NCBI RefSeq assembly: GCF_900141785.1
Contig: NZ_FQYP01000005.1
Span: 346,841-410,840, forward strand
Direction: 5' to 3'
DNA: 64,000 nucleotides
Source of the DNA: Aquimarina spongiae
GTDB lineage: Bacteria; Bacteroidota; Bacteroidia; Flavobacteriales; Flavobacteriaceae
Shown here piece after piece: positions 42,330 through 51,410 of this stretch. The position numbers were made by a program, and so were the translations under genes. Within the stretch, counting starts at the first letter, position 1; every line of letters starts with the position of its first letter. The notes beneath the pieces are model-generated. The model was not told the DNA's origin. It did not search any database and saw nothing but the letters and a program-made list of their open reading frames with translations.

Positions 42330-43187
42330 ATGGAAAAACTAGGACTTACTAAAGAAAACTGGGAACGATTTTTAGAATGGGCTTGGGATTTTACGCCAAG
42401 CGTACTATCTGCAATTATCATCTTTATGCTCGGTCTATGGATGATACGAATATTTAGTCGAGGACTGAAAAAATTCTTTCAGAAAAAGGATTATGATGAA
42501 ACGCTTGAACGCTTTCTATATGATTTATTCAATATTGGTCTAAAACTTCTATTGGTTGTTCTTGTGATTACCCAGTTGGGTGTTCAAACTTCATCTCTAG
42601 TGGCAATTTTGGGTGCCGCTGGATTGGCCGTTGGTCTTGCCCTTCAGGGATCTTTGTCAAATTTTGCGGGAGGAGTACTTATCCTATTTTTTAAACCATT
42701 TAAAATAGGTGATTTTATAGAGGCCCAAGGCATATCCGGTACGGTGAAAGAGATTTCTATTTTTACTACAAAACTAAATACATTTGGAAATCAATTGGCT
42801 ATTATTCCTAATGGCAAATTATCTAATGATAATATAATTAACTATACCGCTGAAGGGATTAGAAGAAATAAAATTGATATAGGAGTTTCCTATTCTAGTA
42901 ATATTAAAAAAGCCAAAGATTTACTTCTAGAACTGATCAATGAACAGCAAGGGGTGCTGCAAGATAACCCGCCAGAGGTAGTAGTAACTACTCTGGGAGA
43001 CAACTCTGTAACACTTTCATTACGCTATTGGGCATCGAATGAGGACTTTTGGGCGATTCACTTTTATACAATAGAAGAAGCAAAAAAGAGATTAGAGGAG
43101 AATAATATTTCTATTCCTTTCCCGCAAAGAGAGATCAAATTGTATGATATGCGTGGAGAAGGTAATAAGACTATTGGAGTTTCTTAA
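42330..43187 (+). CDS. MscS-type mechanosensitive ion channel 2
   Basis: This is a 285-residue channel. A TTG at 42300 would add ten residues; the ATG at 42330 gives a normal MscS start (MEKLGLTKENWERFLEWAWD). It has three membrane helices, the pore helix LGAAGLAVGLALQGSLSNFA and the beta domain starting FKIGDFIEAQGISGTVKEIS, with a C-terminal vestibule ending ...IPFPQREIKL. It is paralogous to the channel at 27961. It likely forms an operon with the pyruvate-oxidase-like gene upstream and the Rho-N-like gene after it. Confidence 0.9.
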   Translation: MEKLGLTKENWERFLEWAWDFTPSVLSAIIIFMLGLWMIRIFSRGLKKFFQKKDYDETLERFLYDLFNIGLKLLLVVLVITQLGVQTSSLVAILGAAGLAVGLALQGSLSNFAGGVLILFFKPFKIGDFIEAQGISGTVKEISIFTTKLNTFGNQLAIIPNGKLSNDNIINYTAEGIRRNKIDIGVSYSSNIKKAKDLLLELINEQQGVLQDNPPEVVVTTLGDNSVTLSLRYWASNEDFWAIHFYTIEEAKKRLEENNISIPFPQREIKLYDMRGEGNKTIGVS

Positions 43188-43225
43188 AATAGAACAAATA
43201 AGAACATATATAAACTGTAAGAACT

Positions 43226-43468
43226 ATGGGAGATCGACCTAGAATAAAAAATGAGGACCAGTATGAAGCCCTTCGCGATAAAGGGTATGGTAAAGAAAAA
43301 GCTGCTCGGATTGCTAATACTCCGAATAGCGGAGTAAAAGGAGGCAAGGCATCAAATTATGAAGAGAGAACTAAAGAAGAACTCTATCAGCATGCCAAAA
43401 AAATAGGAATAGAAGGAAGGTCAAAAATGAATAAGAAAGAATTAATAAACGCATTACGAAGTAATTAA
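43226..43468 (+). CDS. DUF7218/Rho-N-terminal-like small protein
   Basis: This is an 80-residue basic protein: MGDRPRIKNEDQYEALRDKG, a central AARIANTPNSGVKGGKASNY, then a C-terminal helix-turn module KTKEELYQHAKKIGIEGRSK MNKKELIN resembling the Rho-termination-factor N-terminal (SAP-like) domain, which binds nucleic acids in other proteins. It is 38 bp after the MscS gene and just before a DoxX-type gene. Family assignment is tentative; it recurs in stress islands. Confidence 0.72.
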   Translation: MGDRPRIKNEDQYEALRDKGYGKEKAARIANTPNSGVKGGKASNYEERTKEELYQHAKKIGIEGRSKMNKKELINALRSN

Positions 43469-43475
43469 TAAGCAT

Positions 43476-43859
43476 ATGAATTATATTCTCATCGGGCTAA
43501 AGCTTATCGTTGGTTTAAGTATCTTAAATGTCTGGGTTATTAATCCGAAAAAGGCAACAAAATGGAGAGGAGGTAATGCTACAAATATTGTAGAGGAGTT
43601 TCATCTCTATGGCTTACCAACATGGTTTTGTTTTTTTGTTGGATTTCTTAAAATATCGTTAGCAGTATTATTAATAGCCTCTATATGGTTCCCTAGAGTA
43701 CAGGAAATAGCTAGTTTAGGTTTGGCAGTTTTACTGTTAGGATCAATTATAATGCATTTTAGGGTAAAAGACGCATTGTATAAATCATACCCAGCATTTA
43801 TTTTTATGATAATGTGTTTGGTTATTGCTTCGAGCACTCATATTTATCTAACTCTCTAA
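43476..43859 (+). CDS. DoxX-like membrane protein 1
   Basis: This 127-residue protein has four hydrophobic segments (about 3-20, 45-67, 75-93, 100-123) and the DoxX-like phrase WFCFFVGFLKISLAVLLIAS. DoxX proteins are four-helix membrane proteins, some linked to quinol oxidation or sulfur metabolism. The 127-residue length and absence of signature residues mean the subfamily is uncertain. Its stop codon overlaps the stop of the convergent heme oxygenase gene. A second DoxX-like gene is at 51411. Confidence 0.72.
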   Translation: MNYILIGLKLIVGLSILNVWVINPKKATKWRGGNATNIVEEFHLYGLPTWFCFFVGFLKISLAVLLIASIWFPRVQEIASLGLAVLLLGSIIMHFRVKDALYKSYPAFIFMIMCLVIASSTHIYLTL

Positions 43860-44449
43860 ACTTTTTTTTCGGTTTCAGAGAAAACTCGAATAAAATATTC
43901 AAAGGTTTTTTTTGCTGACAAAACAGATTGTCTAACTTCACTTTCGGTAAATGAGCTTTTAAGGAGCGTATCGCAAAATTGATTCCACCTTAGCCGGACA
44001 GCTTTGGAGTCATCTCCAAAAAAAAACTGCTCTGGAATACCCTGTAAGGATTGGCATTTCTGGATATGATGCTTAATGACCTGTCCGCCGAGCATGGATC
44101 CTTCAATGACATACATAATACCTATGACAGATGCAAAGCTATCAGAAAAACTTATTGCAAGTGATTTTGTGTCTTCCCAAAAAACATTAAGGTTTGAAAG
44201 ATCTTTTTTTAAGGCTTCACTTTTTTTGTTAGATACAAACTTTTGATAAGGTTCAGGTAAAAGTTCTTTGTTACAGATTAATTGATCTTCCAAGGTTTTG
44301 TACAAGGTATAGTTCTGTTTGATAAGGGCAATATATTGCTCAAGTGTGATCGAATTTTCGATGATATACTTGGCAAGGTTTTTTTCTTCTGCAGTTTTGT
44401 GTAGCAATGAAGTTTCTTGTTTCAGTACTTGTAATATTGATGTACTCAT
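43856..44449 (-). CDS. bphO: Biliverdin-producing heme oxygenase (bacteriophytochrome-linked)
   Basis: This 197-residue heme oxygenase has a proximal His at residue 17 in LLHKTAEEKNL and a distal glycine-rich helix YVIEGSMLGGQVIKHHI. It opens heme to biliverdin, the chromophore of bacteriophytochromes, and releases iron and CO. It is the last gene of a minus-strand operon after a bacteriophytochrome kinase and a response regulator (9 bp gap to the latter), the classic BphO arrangement. It is therefore most likely dedicated to photoreceptor assembly rather than iron acquisition. Confidence 0.93.
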   Translation of the reverse strand: MSTSILQVLKQETSLLHKTAEEKNLAKYIIENSITLEQYIALIKQNYTLYKTLEDQLICNKELLPEPYQKFVSNKKSEALKKDLSNLNVFWEDTKSLAISFSDSFASVIGIMYVIEGSMLGGQVIKHHIQKCQSLQGIPEQFFFGDDSKAVRLRWNQFCDTLLKSSFTESEVRQSVLSAKKTFEYFIRVFSETEKKV

Positions 44450-44458
44450 TTAATTTCA

Positions 44459-44869
44459 TTATTTGTTATATGTTAACCAATAGGAGATGATCTTAGGTAG
44501 TTTATCTTTAAGGTCAGTGTAGTTTTTTGGTTTTTCAATATAGCTGTTTCCTCCTAAGGCATAAGTTTCTTCAATTTCGTCTGATCGATTTGAAGAGCTC
44601 AAAATAATCACTGGAACATTTTTTACACCTTTCTTATTTCTTAGATAATTTAGTACTTCCAACCCATTCATTTTAGGCAACTTTATGTCCATTAAAATAC
44701 ATTTTGGGGGGTAGTCTCTAAATTTAGCAGATTCAAAGAATTGAATTGCGGATTCTCCATCTTCAACATACTCTACTTCACAATCTTTCATCTCTTTTTC
44801 TACTACACGTTTCATTAAGTCAATATCGGTTCGGTTGTCTTCAACCGAGACTATGTATGGTCTATTCAT
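44459..44869 (-). CDS. Single-domain response regulator of the phytochrome kinase
   Basis: This 136-residue receiver domain alone has acidic pocket residues E10/D11, phosphoacceptor D61 (LMDIKLP), S91-S93 and K113 (IEKPKN). There is no output domain, so it is a Rcp1-type mobile regulator that passes phosphate or binds partners. Its start codon overlaps the end of the bacteriophytochrome gene by 8 nt, which supports translational coupling and cognate pairing. The next gene is heme oxygenase. Confidence 0.92.
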   Translation of the reverse strand: MNRPYIVSVEDNRTDIDLMKRVVEKEMKDCEVEYVEDGESAIQFFESAKFRDYPPKCILMDIKLPKMNGLEVLNYLRNKKGVKNVPVIILSSSNRSDEIEETYALGGNSYIEKPKNYTDLKDKLPKIISYWLTYNK

Positions 44870-47066
44870 TTTTGTTTGTATTTAGATTAAAATAGAAACT
44901 GGCTCCTTTTCCCAGTTGAGCCTCTGTCCATATTTGTCCATTGTGTTTTTCGATAACTCTCTTGGCAATAGCAAGACCAATGCCTGAACCTTCATATTCA
45001 TCATTAACTAACCTGCTAAAAATACCAAAGATTCTGTCTTCATGCTTGGCGTTAAAACCAATACCATTGTCTTTTACATAAAAACTTGAAGCATTACATC
45101 CTATTTCAACAATTGGATTTTTGGCCTTTGAAGAGTATTTGAAGGCATTACTTATTAAATTACTCATTAATTGAAAAATCATGGTCTTATCTCCAATAAT
45201 CTGGGGTAAATAATTAATTTCGAGTTTGGTGTTTGGATGTAAATTTGAAACTTGTAAATATTGTAGCACTTCTTCAACTAAAATATTCATATTTACTTCT
45301 TTAAATTCAGTACTCTTTTTACCAAGACTTGAGAAAGATAAAATATCGTCAATTAAAACATTCATCTTTTGTGTAGAAGAAATTATAGTATTTACTGCTT
45401 GTTTACCGTAAGAGTCGAGACTGTCAAAATAATCTTCTTTTATAATTTGTGCAAAACCATCAATCCCTCGTAGAGGAGATCTAAGATCGTGTGATACGCT
45501 GTAACTAAATGTTTCCAGTTCTTTATAAGCTTTTTTTAGTTGATCATTTAGATTTTTCATCTTGTCATATTTTTCGATGATCACCTCGGCAATATGATCT
45601 TTTAACGCAATAGCAGCGGCAATTTCGTAATCTTGCCATGGTAAACTATAACCTTCTTTTTCCTCAGACCATTTCTCGAATGATTTGCGTGGGGAAATTT
45701 GATTATTATCTTTTACAACTGATTTATTTGGATTTCCTCCCCAGGATACAGTTTGTATAATTTCTGGTTTAAACCATATTAGAGCATTTTTCTTTTTTGG
45801 TGAAATGAACATACATAGAACGCCAGAAGTAAATTTTTTGATAGATTTAAATTGTTTATAATCTATACTAAGACTGCTAGTTTTGTAAATTCCAGATTGT
45901 TGTAGGTTATGACAAACTTCAATAATTTCATGAATTATATGATTATTTGGAGCTTGCCCCAAGACTTTAATTTTTCCATCTATATAAATCGCTCCACCAA
46001 TTGCTTCTGTGACATCTAAAAAAGTTTGTTTCCCAGCAGTAAGTCCCTCAATGATATTCCAATCTTGACTCATTTGTTCAATTAGTAAAGATCTGGTTTC
46101 GTTAGAAAGGTTGGTTTTTTCTAATAACCAATTTGTATTGCGAAGACCAAGTTGTGTAGCGAAAACCTGTGTGATAAATTTACAAGATAGTCTAAGATGA
46201 TAATTTGAGTAACGAGGGGTGTAGTGATGACAAGCAATTAGCCCCCACAGATTTCCTTGAAAAATTATAGCAGCGGTAAGGGTAGCCTTAACTCCCATAT
46301 TCCTTAAATATTCTATATGAATTGGAGAAACGCTCCTTAATTCTGATTTTGAAAGATCCAATGAAACAGACGTTTTCCTGTTTGCCGGTAGAATGGGAAT
46401 TGGTTCTGAAGAAACATCTTCAATAATTCGCACTCCTTGCTTCAAAAAGAGTTTTCTTGCCTGTTGAGGTATATCGGATGCAGGATAATGTAAGCCCAGC
46501 CAACTTTCGAGATGAGATTCTTTTTGCTCAGCGATGACCTCACCGTTCCAATCTTGGTCAAATTTATAAATCATTACCCTGTCATAGTCAAAGATATCTT
46601 TAATGAGTTCAGCAGCAGTATTACACATAGCCAGGGGCGTGCTAGCTGTACTAAAGACTTCTATGATATTCGTGAGTTGTTCTTGAAACAATAATGTGTC
46701 TATTTGATTTTCGTCTTTTTCTATTTCCAGAATTAGATGAGTATCATTTCGATGTGATATAATCAGATAGTTTTCTTCAGATAAAGTAGCTTTTATATGG
46801 ATTTTGTAATCGGTATTTAAGCTTTCTTTGACGCGATTTACGTATTGTTCTGGAATCAAATCATTCAAAGAAAATGTTTCTATTTCCTCTTTAGTTTTAT
46901 CAAAAAAGGCGAGACAGTTTTCACTGTAAAACGCAATACGATCTGTTTTTAGATCCGAAGCCAATAATACTCCAAACCCTTGAATGTTTCCAATTAAATG
47001 AATGGGTTCTTTATCACAATTGGTTAGAGTGACTTTTTTTGGATATAATGTTGAAGGGCTTTCCAT
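44862..47066 (-). CDS. bphP: Bacteriophytochrome sensor histidine kinase
   Basis: This is a 734-residue red/far-red light sensor. The N-terminal PAS domain has the chromophore Cys17 in LTNCDKEPIHLIGNIQGFG, which binds biliverdin in bacteriophytochromes. Next comes a GAF domain with the hallmark LGLHYPASDIPQQARKLF and a PHY domain. The kinase part has the H box YSVSHDLRSPLRGI, then an ATPase domain with FQLMSNLISNAFKYSS, VKDNGIGFN and GSGIGLAIAKR. It should phosphorylate the overlapping response regulator in a light-dependent way. A companion PAS kinase lies 50 bp upstream. Confidence 0.95.
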   Translation of the reverse strand: MESPSTLYPKKVTLTNCDKEPIHLIGNIQGFGVLLASDLKTDRIAFYSENCLAFFDKTKEEIETFSLNDLIPEQYVNRVKESLNTDYKIHIKATLSEENYLIISHRNDTHLILEIEKDENQIDTLLFQEQLTNIIEVFSTASTPLAMCNTAAELIKDIFDYDRVMIYKFDQDWNGEVIAEQKESHLESWLGLHYPASDIPQQARKLFLKQGVRIIEDVSSEPIPILPANRKTSVSLDLSKSELRSVSPIHIEYLRNMGVKATLTAAIIFQGNLWGLIACHHYTPRYSNYHLRLSCKFITQVFATQLGLRNTNWLLEKTNLSNETRSLLIEQMSQDWNIIEGLTAGKQTFLDVTEAIGGAIYIDGKIKVLGQAPNNHIIHEIIEVCHNLQQSGIYKTSSLSIDYKQFKSIKKFTSGVLCMFISPKKKNALIWFKPEIIQTVSWGGNPNKSVVKDNNQISPRKSFEKWSEEKEGYSLPWQDYEIAAAIALKDHIAEVIIEKYDKMKNLNDQLKKAYKELETFSYSVSHDLRSPLRGIDGFAQIIKEDYFDSLDSYGKQAVNTIISSTQKMNVLIDDILSFSSLGKKSTEFKEVNMNILVEEVLQYLQVSNLHPNTKLEINYLPQIIGDKTMIFQLMSNLISNAFKYSSKAKNPIVEIGCNASSFYVKDNGIGFNAKHEDRIFGIFSRLVNDEYEGSGIGLAIAKRVIEKHNGQIWTEAQLGKGASFYFNLNTNKNE

Positions 47067-47116
47067 AAATTAATTTTGTAGTATTGTTTTATTAAGCGCT
47101 TTTTTGTTGAGTAATT

Positions 47117-48679
47117 TTAATTAGTTATACCCAAATGTTTCACGATCGGGAAGTACATTTTAAATTCAGATCCATTATTTGGTTCAGAATTAGCAGTGAT
47201 AAACCCGTTGTGGCTATCCATAATTTTTTTACAAATGGCTAGACCTATCCCTGTACCGTGATATTCAGTTTTTTCATGTAATCTATTAAAGAGTTTAAAG
47301 ATGGACGTTTTGTGTTTAGGGTCAAAACCAATACCGTTGTCTTCAATGGTTACTTCATGAAAGTTGCCGTTTTCTGATGTTTCACCTGGCAAATTTATTA
47401 TTGTGTAAAAAATTGATACCTTATGAGGTGTATTTGTTTTTCTGAACTTTATAGCGTTAGAGATCAGGTTGATAAATAATTGTTTAACTAAGAATGGAAT
47501 TCCAGTTATATCTGGTAGTCGTTGTATCTTTAAATCTATATTTTCTTTTTGGATATCTTCTTCAAACTCTATTAAGGATTCTTTTAGTATATGGTCTAAG
47601 CTTAGTTTTTCAAATGGTATTAACTTTTTACCTATTCGAGAATAGGTAAGGAGATGAAGTATGAGCTCTTGCATTCGGGTAGCCGATAAATTGATCTTTT
47701 CCAGATATTTTAAGGAATCCTTAGGAAAAGAGGTAGCATCCATTCCTTGAATTCTTGAAATAAACATTCTAATTTTTCTCAAAGGTTCTTGAAGATCATG
47801 ACTGGCAATATGGTTGAAAGAGTCGAGTTCTTCATTAATCTTTAAAAGTTCTTCATTTTTTTGTCTTAATAATTGTTGGGATTCTATAATCTCGGTAACA
47901 TCTTGTACGACTCCTAACATCATTTGCCCGTCCTTCGAAGGAATGAAATGCGCAGTCAGATAAAAGGAGCGTATCTTTTTAATCTTAGATTCAATAGAGA
48001 ACTCGAAAGGAGGTAGTACATCTTCGTATTGCAAAGCATTTATTTTGGCTTTTAATTCTCTTTTTTTGTGGTCATTCAAAAAGTTAAAAAAACCATCCGT
48101 TTTAAATTGATCAGAATCTTGATCATAATCGAACAACCTATTTATATTATCAGAAAACATCCAAATATTCTTTTTGATGTTCCACCTAAAACTTGCAGTT
48201 TTGGAAATGGACTCAGAGTCATTAAGAATTGTATTTTGGAACTCTAAGTTTTTTAAAGAATCTCTTAGCTTACTTTCCGTTGATTTAAGTTGAGTAATAT
48301 CTTTTGATGTTACTGTAATACCATTTCCTTGTTTAATAGCTTTGCTTTCGAACCACACTTTTTTATTCCCAAAGTTGAATTCACGCTCATATGTGATTTC
48401 AAAACCTTCTTTGTAAAAGCAAGCCTGATAAATTTCAAAAATTCCGTTTTCAAAAATAATGGGGAATACCGTTGATACTAGTTTATTTGTTATAGTATCG
48501 ACATGATCATTTATATACTTGTCGAAATTAGCTGTAATATAGTCTAGATTGAAATCAACAATTTGATTTGTTTCAAAAATTGGAGTAAAATAGCTTATTA
48601 TACTATCCGAGCGTTCAATCAACGATTTTAAGAATTCTGCAGAATCTAAATGAGAGGATATATTATTTCTGAAAGCCAA
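47117..48679 (-). CDS. PAS-domain sensor histidine kinase
   Basis: This 520-residue protein has N-terminal PAS-like sensing regions (about 20-130 and 165-270; e.g. TSKDITQLKSTESKLRD and LGVVQDVTEIIESQQLL), no transmembrane segment, an H box HIASHDLQEPLRKIRMFISR and an ATPase domain with QLFINLISNAIKF, IEDNGIGFDP and GTGIGLAICKK. It lies 50 bp before the bacteriophytochrome gene on the same strand and may be co-transcribed with it as a second input or modifier kinase. Its signal is unknown. Confidence 0.9.
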   Translation of the reverse strand: MAFRNNISSHLDSAEFLKSLIERSDSIISYFTPIFETNQIVDFNLDYITANFDKYINDHVDTITNKLVSTVFPIIFENGIFEIYQACFYKEGFEITYEREFNFGNKKVWFESKAIKQGNGITVTSKDITQLKSTESKLRDSLKNLEFQNTILNDSESISKTASFRWNIKKNIWMFSDNINRLFDYDQDSDQFKTDGFFNFLNDHKKRELKAKINALQYEDVLPPFEFSIESKIKKIRSFYLTAHFIPSKDGQMMLGVVQDVTEIIESQQLLRQKNEELLKINEELDSFNHIASHDLQEPLRKIRMFISRIQGMDATSFPKDSLKYLEKINLSATRMQELILHLLTYSRIGKKLIPFEKLSLDHILKESLIEFEEDIQKENIDLKIQRLPDITGIPFLVKQLFINLISNAIKFRKTNTPHKVSIFYTIINLPGETSENGNFHEVTIEDNGIGFDPKHKTSIFKLFNRLHEKTEYHGTGIGLAICKKIMDSHNGFITANSEPNNGSEFKMYFPIVKHLGITN

Positions 48680-48941
48680 TAGCGATTAATTTGAAAATGG
48701 GTTATTAAACTAAAGATGTTTTTGCGTATTCAAATAATTGTTTTAATAAATTTCAGAGTCATAAGATTTACTTTAAACGAAACACAAATTGTATTTAAAT
48801 ATAATCGTTTCCGGCGCAAAATTAGATTTTGATCCAATAGTGCTAAAGAAATCCCTGATAGTGTTAAATATTACATCAAATGGACAAAAATCATTACCTA
48901 TTTTTGCTTTACATAGAATTATGAATTTTGGGAGTTTGTCA

Positions 48942-49511
48942 ATGAAGGTTTACCTTAAATATGATATGAATGTCATTTTCAAAAAGACATTAGAACAGCA
49001 ATTGGATCAATTAAAGATCGATTATAAAATTAATGGAGTGGGAGAAGTGGAGTTTTTGCATGCTTTAAGTATAGATAAAATTAAAGAACTTACAACATTA
49101 CTATCTGTTTACGGTATACAAATAATTAACGATCATAAAACAGAGGTTGTTCAACGAATAAAGGATACAGTTTCTGAGATGGTTTTAGATATTTCTTCAG
49201 AAAAGAATCATAAGATATCAACATATTTACCCGAAAAATTAGGGTACTCATATACGTACCTATCTAGTCTTTTTTCTGAAAGCACCTATACTTCTATAGA
49301 AAATTTTTTAATCATAAAGCGTATTGATAGGGTTAAGCAGATGCTAATACAAGATCACTTTACTTTAAAACAAATTGCTTTTGAGTTAGGCTACAGCAGT
49401 ACTGCGCATTTGTCAGCACAGTTTAAAAAAGTAACTGGACTTACACCCACAAGTTTTCAGAAAATTATAACAAAGCGCTCTGAATTCACAGAAACCCCTA
49501 AGAAATCCTAA
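48942..49511 (+). CDS. AraC-type regulator of the response-regulator-linked type
   Basis: With the ATG at 48942 this is a 189-residue protein starting MKVYLKYDMNVIFKKTLEQQ; the longer in-frame start at 48789 adds a sequence unlike the family. The N-terminal ~80 residues form a small alpha/beta domain (GVGEVEFLHALSIDKIKELT), and the C-terminal AraC HTH pair has KLGYSYTYLSSLFSE and IAFELGYSSTAHLSAQFKKV. This short AraC type is common in Bacteroidota next to receiver proteins; here a response regulator gene follows after 11 bp. It is unrelated to the five long AraC paralogs. Confidence 0.85.
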   Translation: MKVYLKYDMNVIFKKTLEQQLDQLKIDYKINGVGEVEFLHALSIDKIKELTTLLSVYGIQIINDHKTEVVQRIKDTVSEMVLDISSEKNHKISTYLPEKLGYSYTYLSSLFSESTYTSIENFLIIKRIDRVKQMLIQDHFTLKQIAFELGYSSTAHLSAQFKKVTGLTPTSFQKIITKRSEFTETPKKS

Positions 49512-49522
49512 TTTCCTAAACA

Positions 49523-49969
49523 ATGAATTTAGATAGATTACAAGTAGTACTAGTAGATGATGATGAAGATGATAGAATGTTTTTTAAAGATGCTATTGAA
49601 GAAGTAGATCTAAAGACCAATCTATCCCTTTTTGGAAATGGACAGGAATTTTTGGACTATATCTTACTTCCTGGTCAATCTTTACCTCATTTGGTGTTCT
49701 TAGATCTTAATATGCCAATTAAGAATGGTGTTGAGTGTTTGGAAGAATTAAGGGAATACGAACGATTTAAGGACTTATCAATAGCCATATATTCTACTTC
49801 CTCTTCTGACGAGGATATTGAGGATACTTTTGTAAAAGGGGCAAATGTCTATATCAATAAACCGAACGATTTTAATCAGTTAAAATCTGTAATAAAACGA
49901 GTTTTAAAAATAAATTGGCAATATCAAACCTCTAATCTTAGTAGAGAAAATTTCCTCTTAAGAGTATAA
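49523..49969 (+). CDS. Single-domain response regulator next to AraC-type gene
   Basis: This 148-residue receiver domain has acidic pocket residues D12-D14, phosphoacceptor D61 (FLDLNMP), S/T near residues 91-95, and K113 (INKPND), with no output domain. It forms a pair with the AraC-type gene 11 bp upstream and is divergent from the PAS-kinase/bacteriophytochrome operon, so it may receive phosphate from either kinase. A REC-only partner plus an HTH-only protein could work together as a split response regulator; this is inferred. Confidence 0.88.
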   Translation: MNLDRLQVVLVDDDEDDRMFFKDAIEEVDLKTNLSLFGNGQEFLDYILLPGQSLPHLVFLDLNMPIKNGVECLEELREYERFKDLSIAIYSTSSSDEDIEDTFVKGANVYINKPNDFNQLKSVIKRVLKINWQYQTSNLSRENFLLRV

Positions 49970-50092
49970 ACCATACTCGAACTATAATAAATCCATCTCT
50001 TCTCTGAAAATTCTATAACGTTTTCTGAAAATTCTGTAATGTGTTTCACTTCGTTGTTTACGAAATTTACTAAAAAGTTAAACGCACGAATT

Positions 50093-50251
50093 ATGAAAAC
50101 GAAACATCACGCCAGAATAGGTAGAGTCTTCAACGATTTAAAAAACTATCCAGGGGGGTCAAAAAATCGTTCTAACCAAACATCGCTGGTAGGTTTCAAT
50201 ACTTCTTTAAAAACGAATCACAGTAGTGAAAGTAGTTTCTCTGAAAGATAG
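50093..50251 (+). CDS. Short basic hypothetical protein (52 aa)
   Basis: From the ATG at 50093 this is a 52-residue basic, Ser/Asn-rich protein: MKTKHHARIGRVFNDLKNYP, then GGSKNRSNQTSLVGFNTSLK. It has no signal, membrane segment or recognised domain. A longer frame starts at 50039. It is immediately before AraC paralog E on the same strand. Support is only an A-rich upstream region and its location. Confidence 0.4.
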   Translation: MKTKHHARIGRVFNDLKNYPGGSKNRSNQTSLVGFNTSLKTNHSSESSFSER

Positions 50252-50298
50252 TCCTTCGTAGATGCAAAACACGTTAACATTTAATGATTTAAGAAATT

Positions 50299-51315
50299 AT
50301 GAAAGTATTAGAAAGTACATTTAAACCGTCTTTTGACCGTGGCTTTTATGAGCAGCTTTTATCAAAGTTAAAGGTCAAAAACTTTTCAGTGTCAGAAGAA
50401 TATGTTTTACCTATCAGTAATGAGCTTGCTGAAGGGCACATTAAAGTAATTCCATCTGGTAAATACAAATGGTATACAGAAATTAATTTAAAGTGTTTTT
50501 CAAATGTAAAATTACCTTTTCTTACAAAAGAAACGGATTTGATACACTTTATCTATTGTTGTAAAGGACAAGGGATTCATCAAATGAATGGCAAGGAAAC
50601 TGTTATTGATGAATTTCAAACTGCTATTATAATTGACAAGGAGTCAGCGGATTTGATTTTAAAAAAAGGCGAAACGGTAAAAATTGCCATTATATCTGTA
50701 GAAAAACCAAAGGAAATGATCACCAGTGTAGTTTCTGAAATTTTCAGAATATTTGAAGAAAAACTGGAAAATAAGAAGTTTGCATATTATGGATCTTCTA
50801 ATCTCAAAATATCAGATCAAATAGGAAAAATATCAAGTACTGAGAAAAATGGAGTGGTAAAGAAATTATTTGTCGAAGGAGTGATACAATTAATCTTAGC
50901 AATGGAAATTCAACATCACCATAAAGATATTTCGTCGATTAGTGACGTAAACGGGTTATTAACTTTAAAAGAGCAAAAAATCATCAAGGATATTGCTGAA
51001 GAAATTCAAAACAATTGCGATTATCCTTTTTCTATAAAATACTTAATAGAGAAAACCGGATTGTCGGCCGCAAAATTACAAGAAGGTTTTAAGCTATTGT
51101 ATAGTAGAACAGTAACAGATTACATAAAAAATGTAAGGATTGAAAAAGCCGAAAACTTGTTAAAAACGACAGACCTCAATATTTCTGAGATTGTCTATGC
51201 TATTGGATTTACTAGTCGAAGCTATTTTTCAAAAATATTTAAAGAAAGATATAACTGCAGTCCTCGTTATTATCAAGAGAAATCCCGCATCTATTCTCTT
51301 GCGTTTACCGCCTGA
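50299..51315 (+). CDS. AraC-family regulator, paralog E of five
   Basis: This is a 338-residue protein with C-terminal HTH pair at about residues 235-330: KTGLSAAKLQEGFKLLYSRT and IVYAIGFTSRSYFSKIFKER, nearly identical to paralogs C and D. Its N-terminal domain has FSVSEEYVLPISNELAEGHI and FIYCCKGQGIHQMNGKETVI, matching the positions of the FAYCLEGHCGHRF and LQFLYCLEGSC segments of paralogs D and C. It ends at a good hairpin terminator (51336-51367). Confidence 0.9.
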   Translation: MKVLESTFKPSFDRGFYEQLLSKLKVKNFSVSEEYVLPISNELAEGHIKVIPSGKYKWYTEINLKCFSNVKLPFLTKETDLIHFIYCCKGQGIHQMNGKETVIDEFQTAIIIDKESADLILKKGETVKIAIISVEKPKEMITSVVSEIFRIFEEKLENKKFAYYGSSNLKISDQIGKISSTEKNGVVKKLFVEGVIQLILAMEIQHHHKDISSISDVNGLLTLKEQKIIKDIAEEIQNNCDYPFSIKYLIEKTGLSAAKLQEGFKLLYSRTVTDYIKNVRIEKAENLLKTTDLNISEIVYAIGFTSRSYFSKIFKERYNCSPRYYQEKSRIYSLAFTA

Positions 51316-51335
51316 GATTCTATATATATATTGTG

Positions 51336-51367
51336 AAAAGTGATTGCTTTGATTGGCAATCACTTTT
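51336..51367 (+). terminator. Intrinsic terminator after AraC paralog E
   Basis: Perfect 12-bp arms AAAAGTGATTGC and GCAATCACTTTT around an 8-nt loop, 20 bp after the stop. It can also serve the convergent DoxX-like gene at 51411. Confidence 0.9.
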
Positions 51368-51410
51368 ATTTAATTACTATTATTATACATTCCATTAATT
51401 AAAGAAATGT

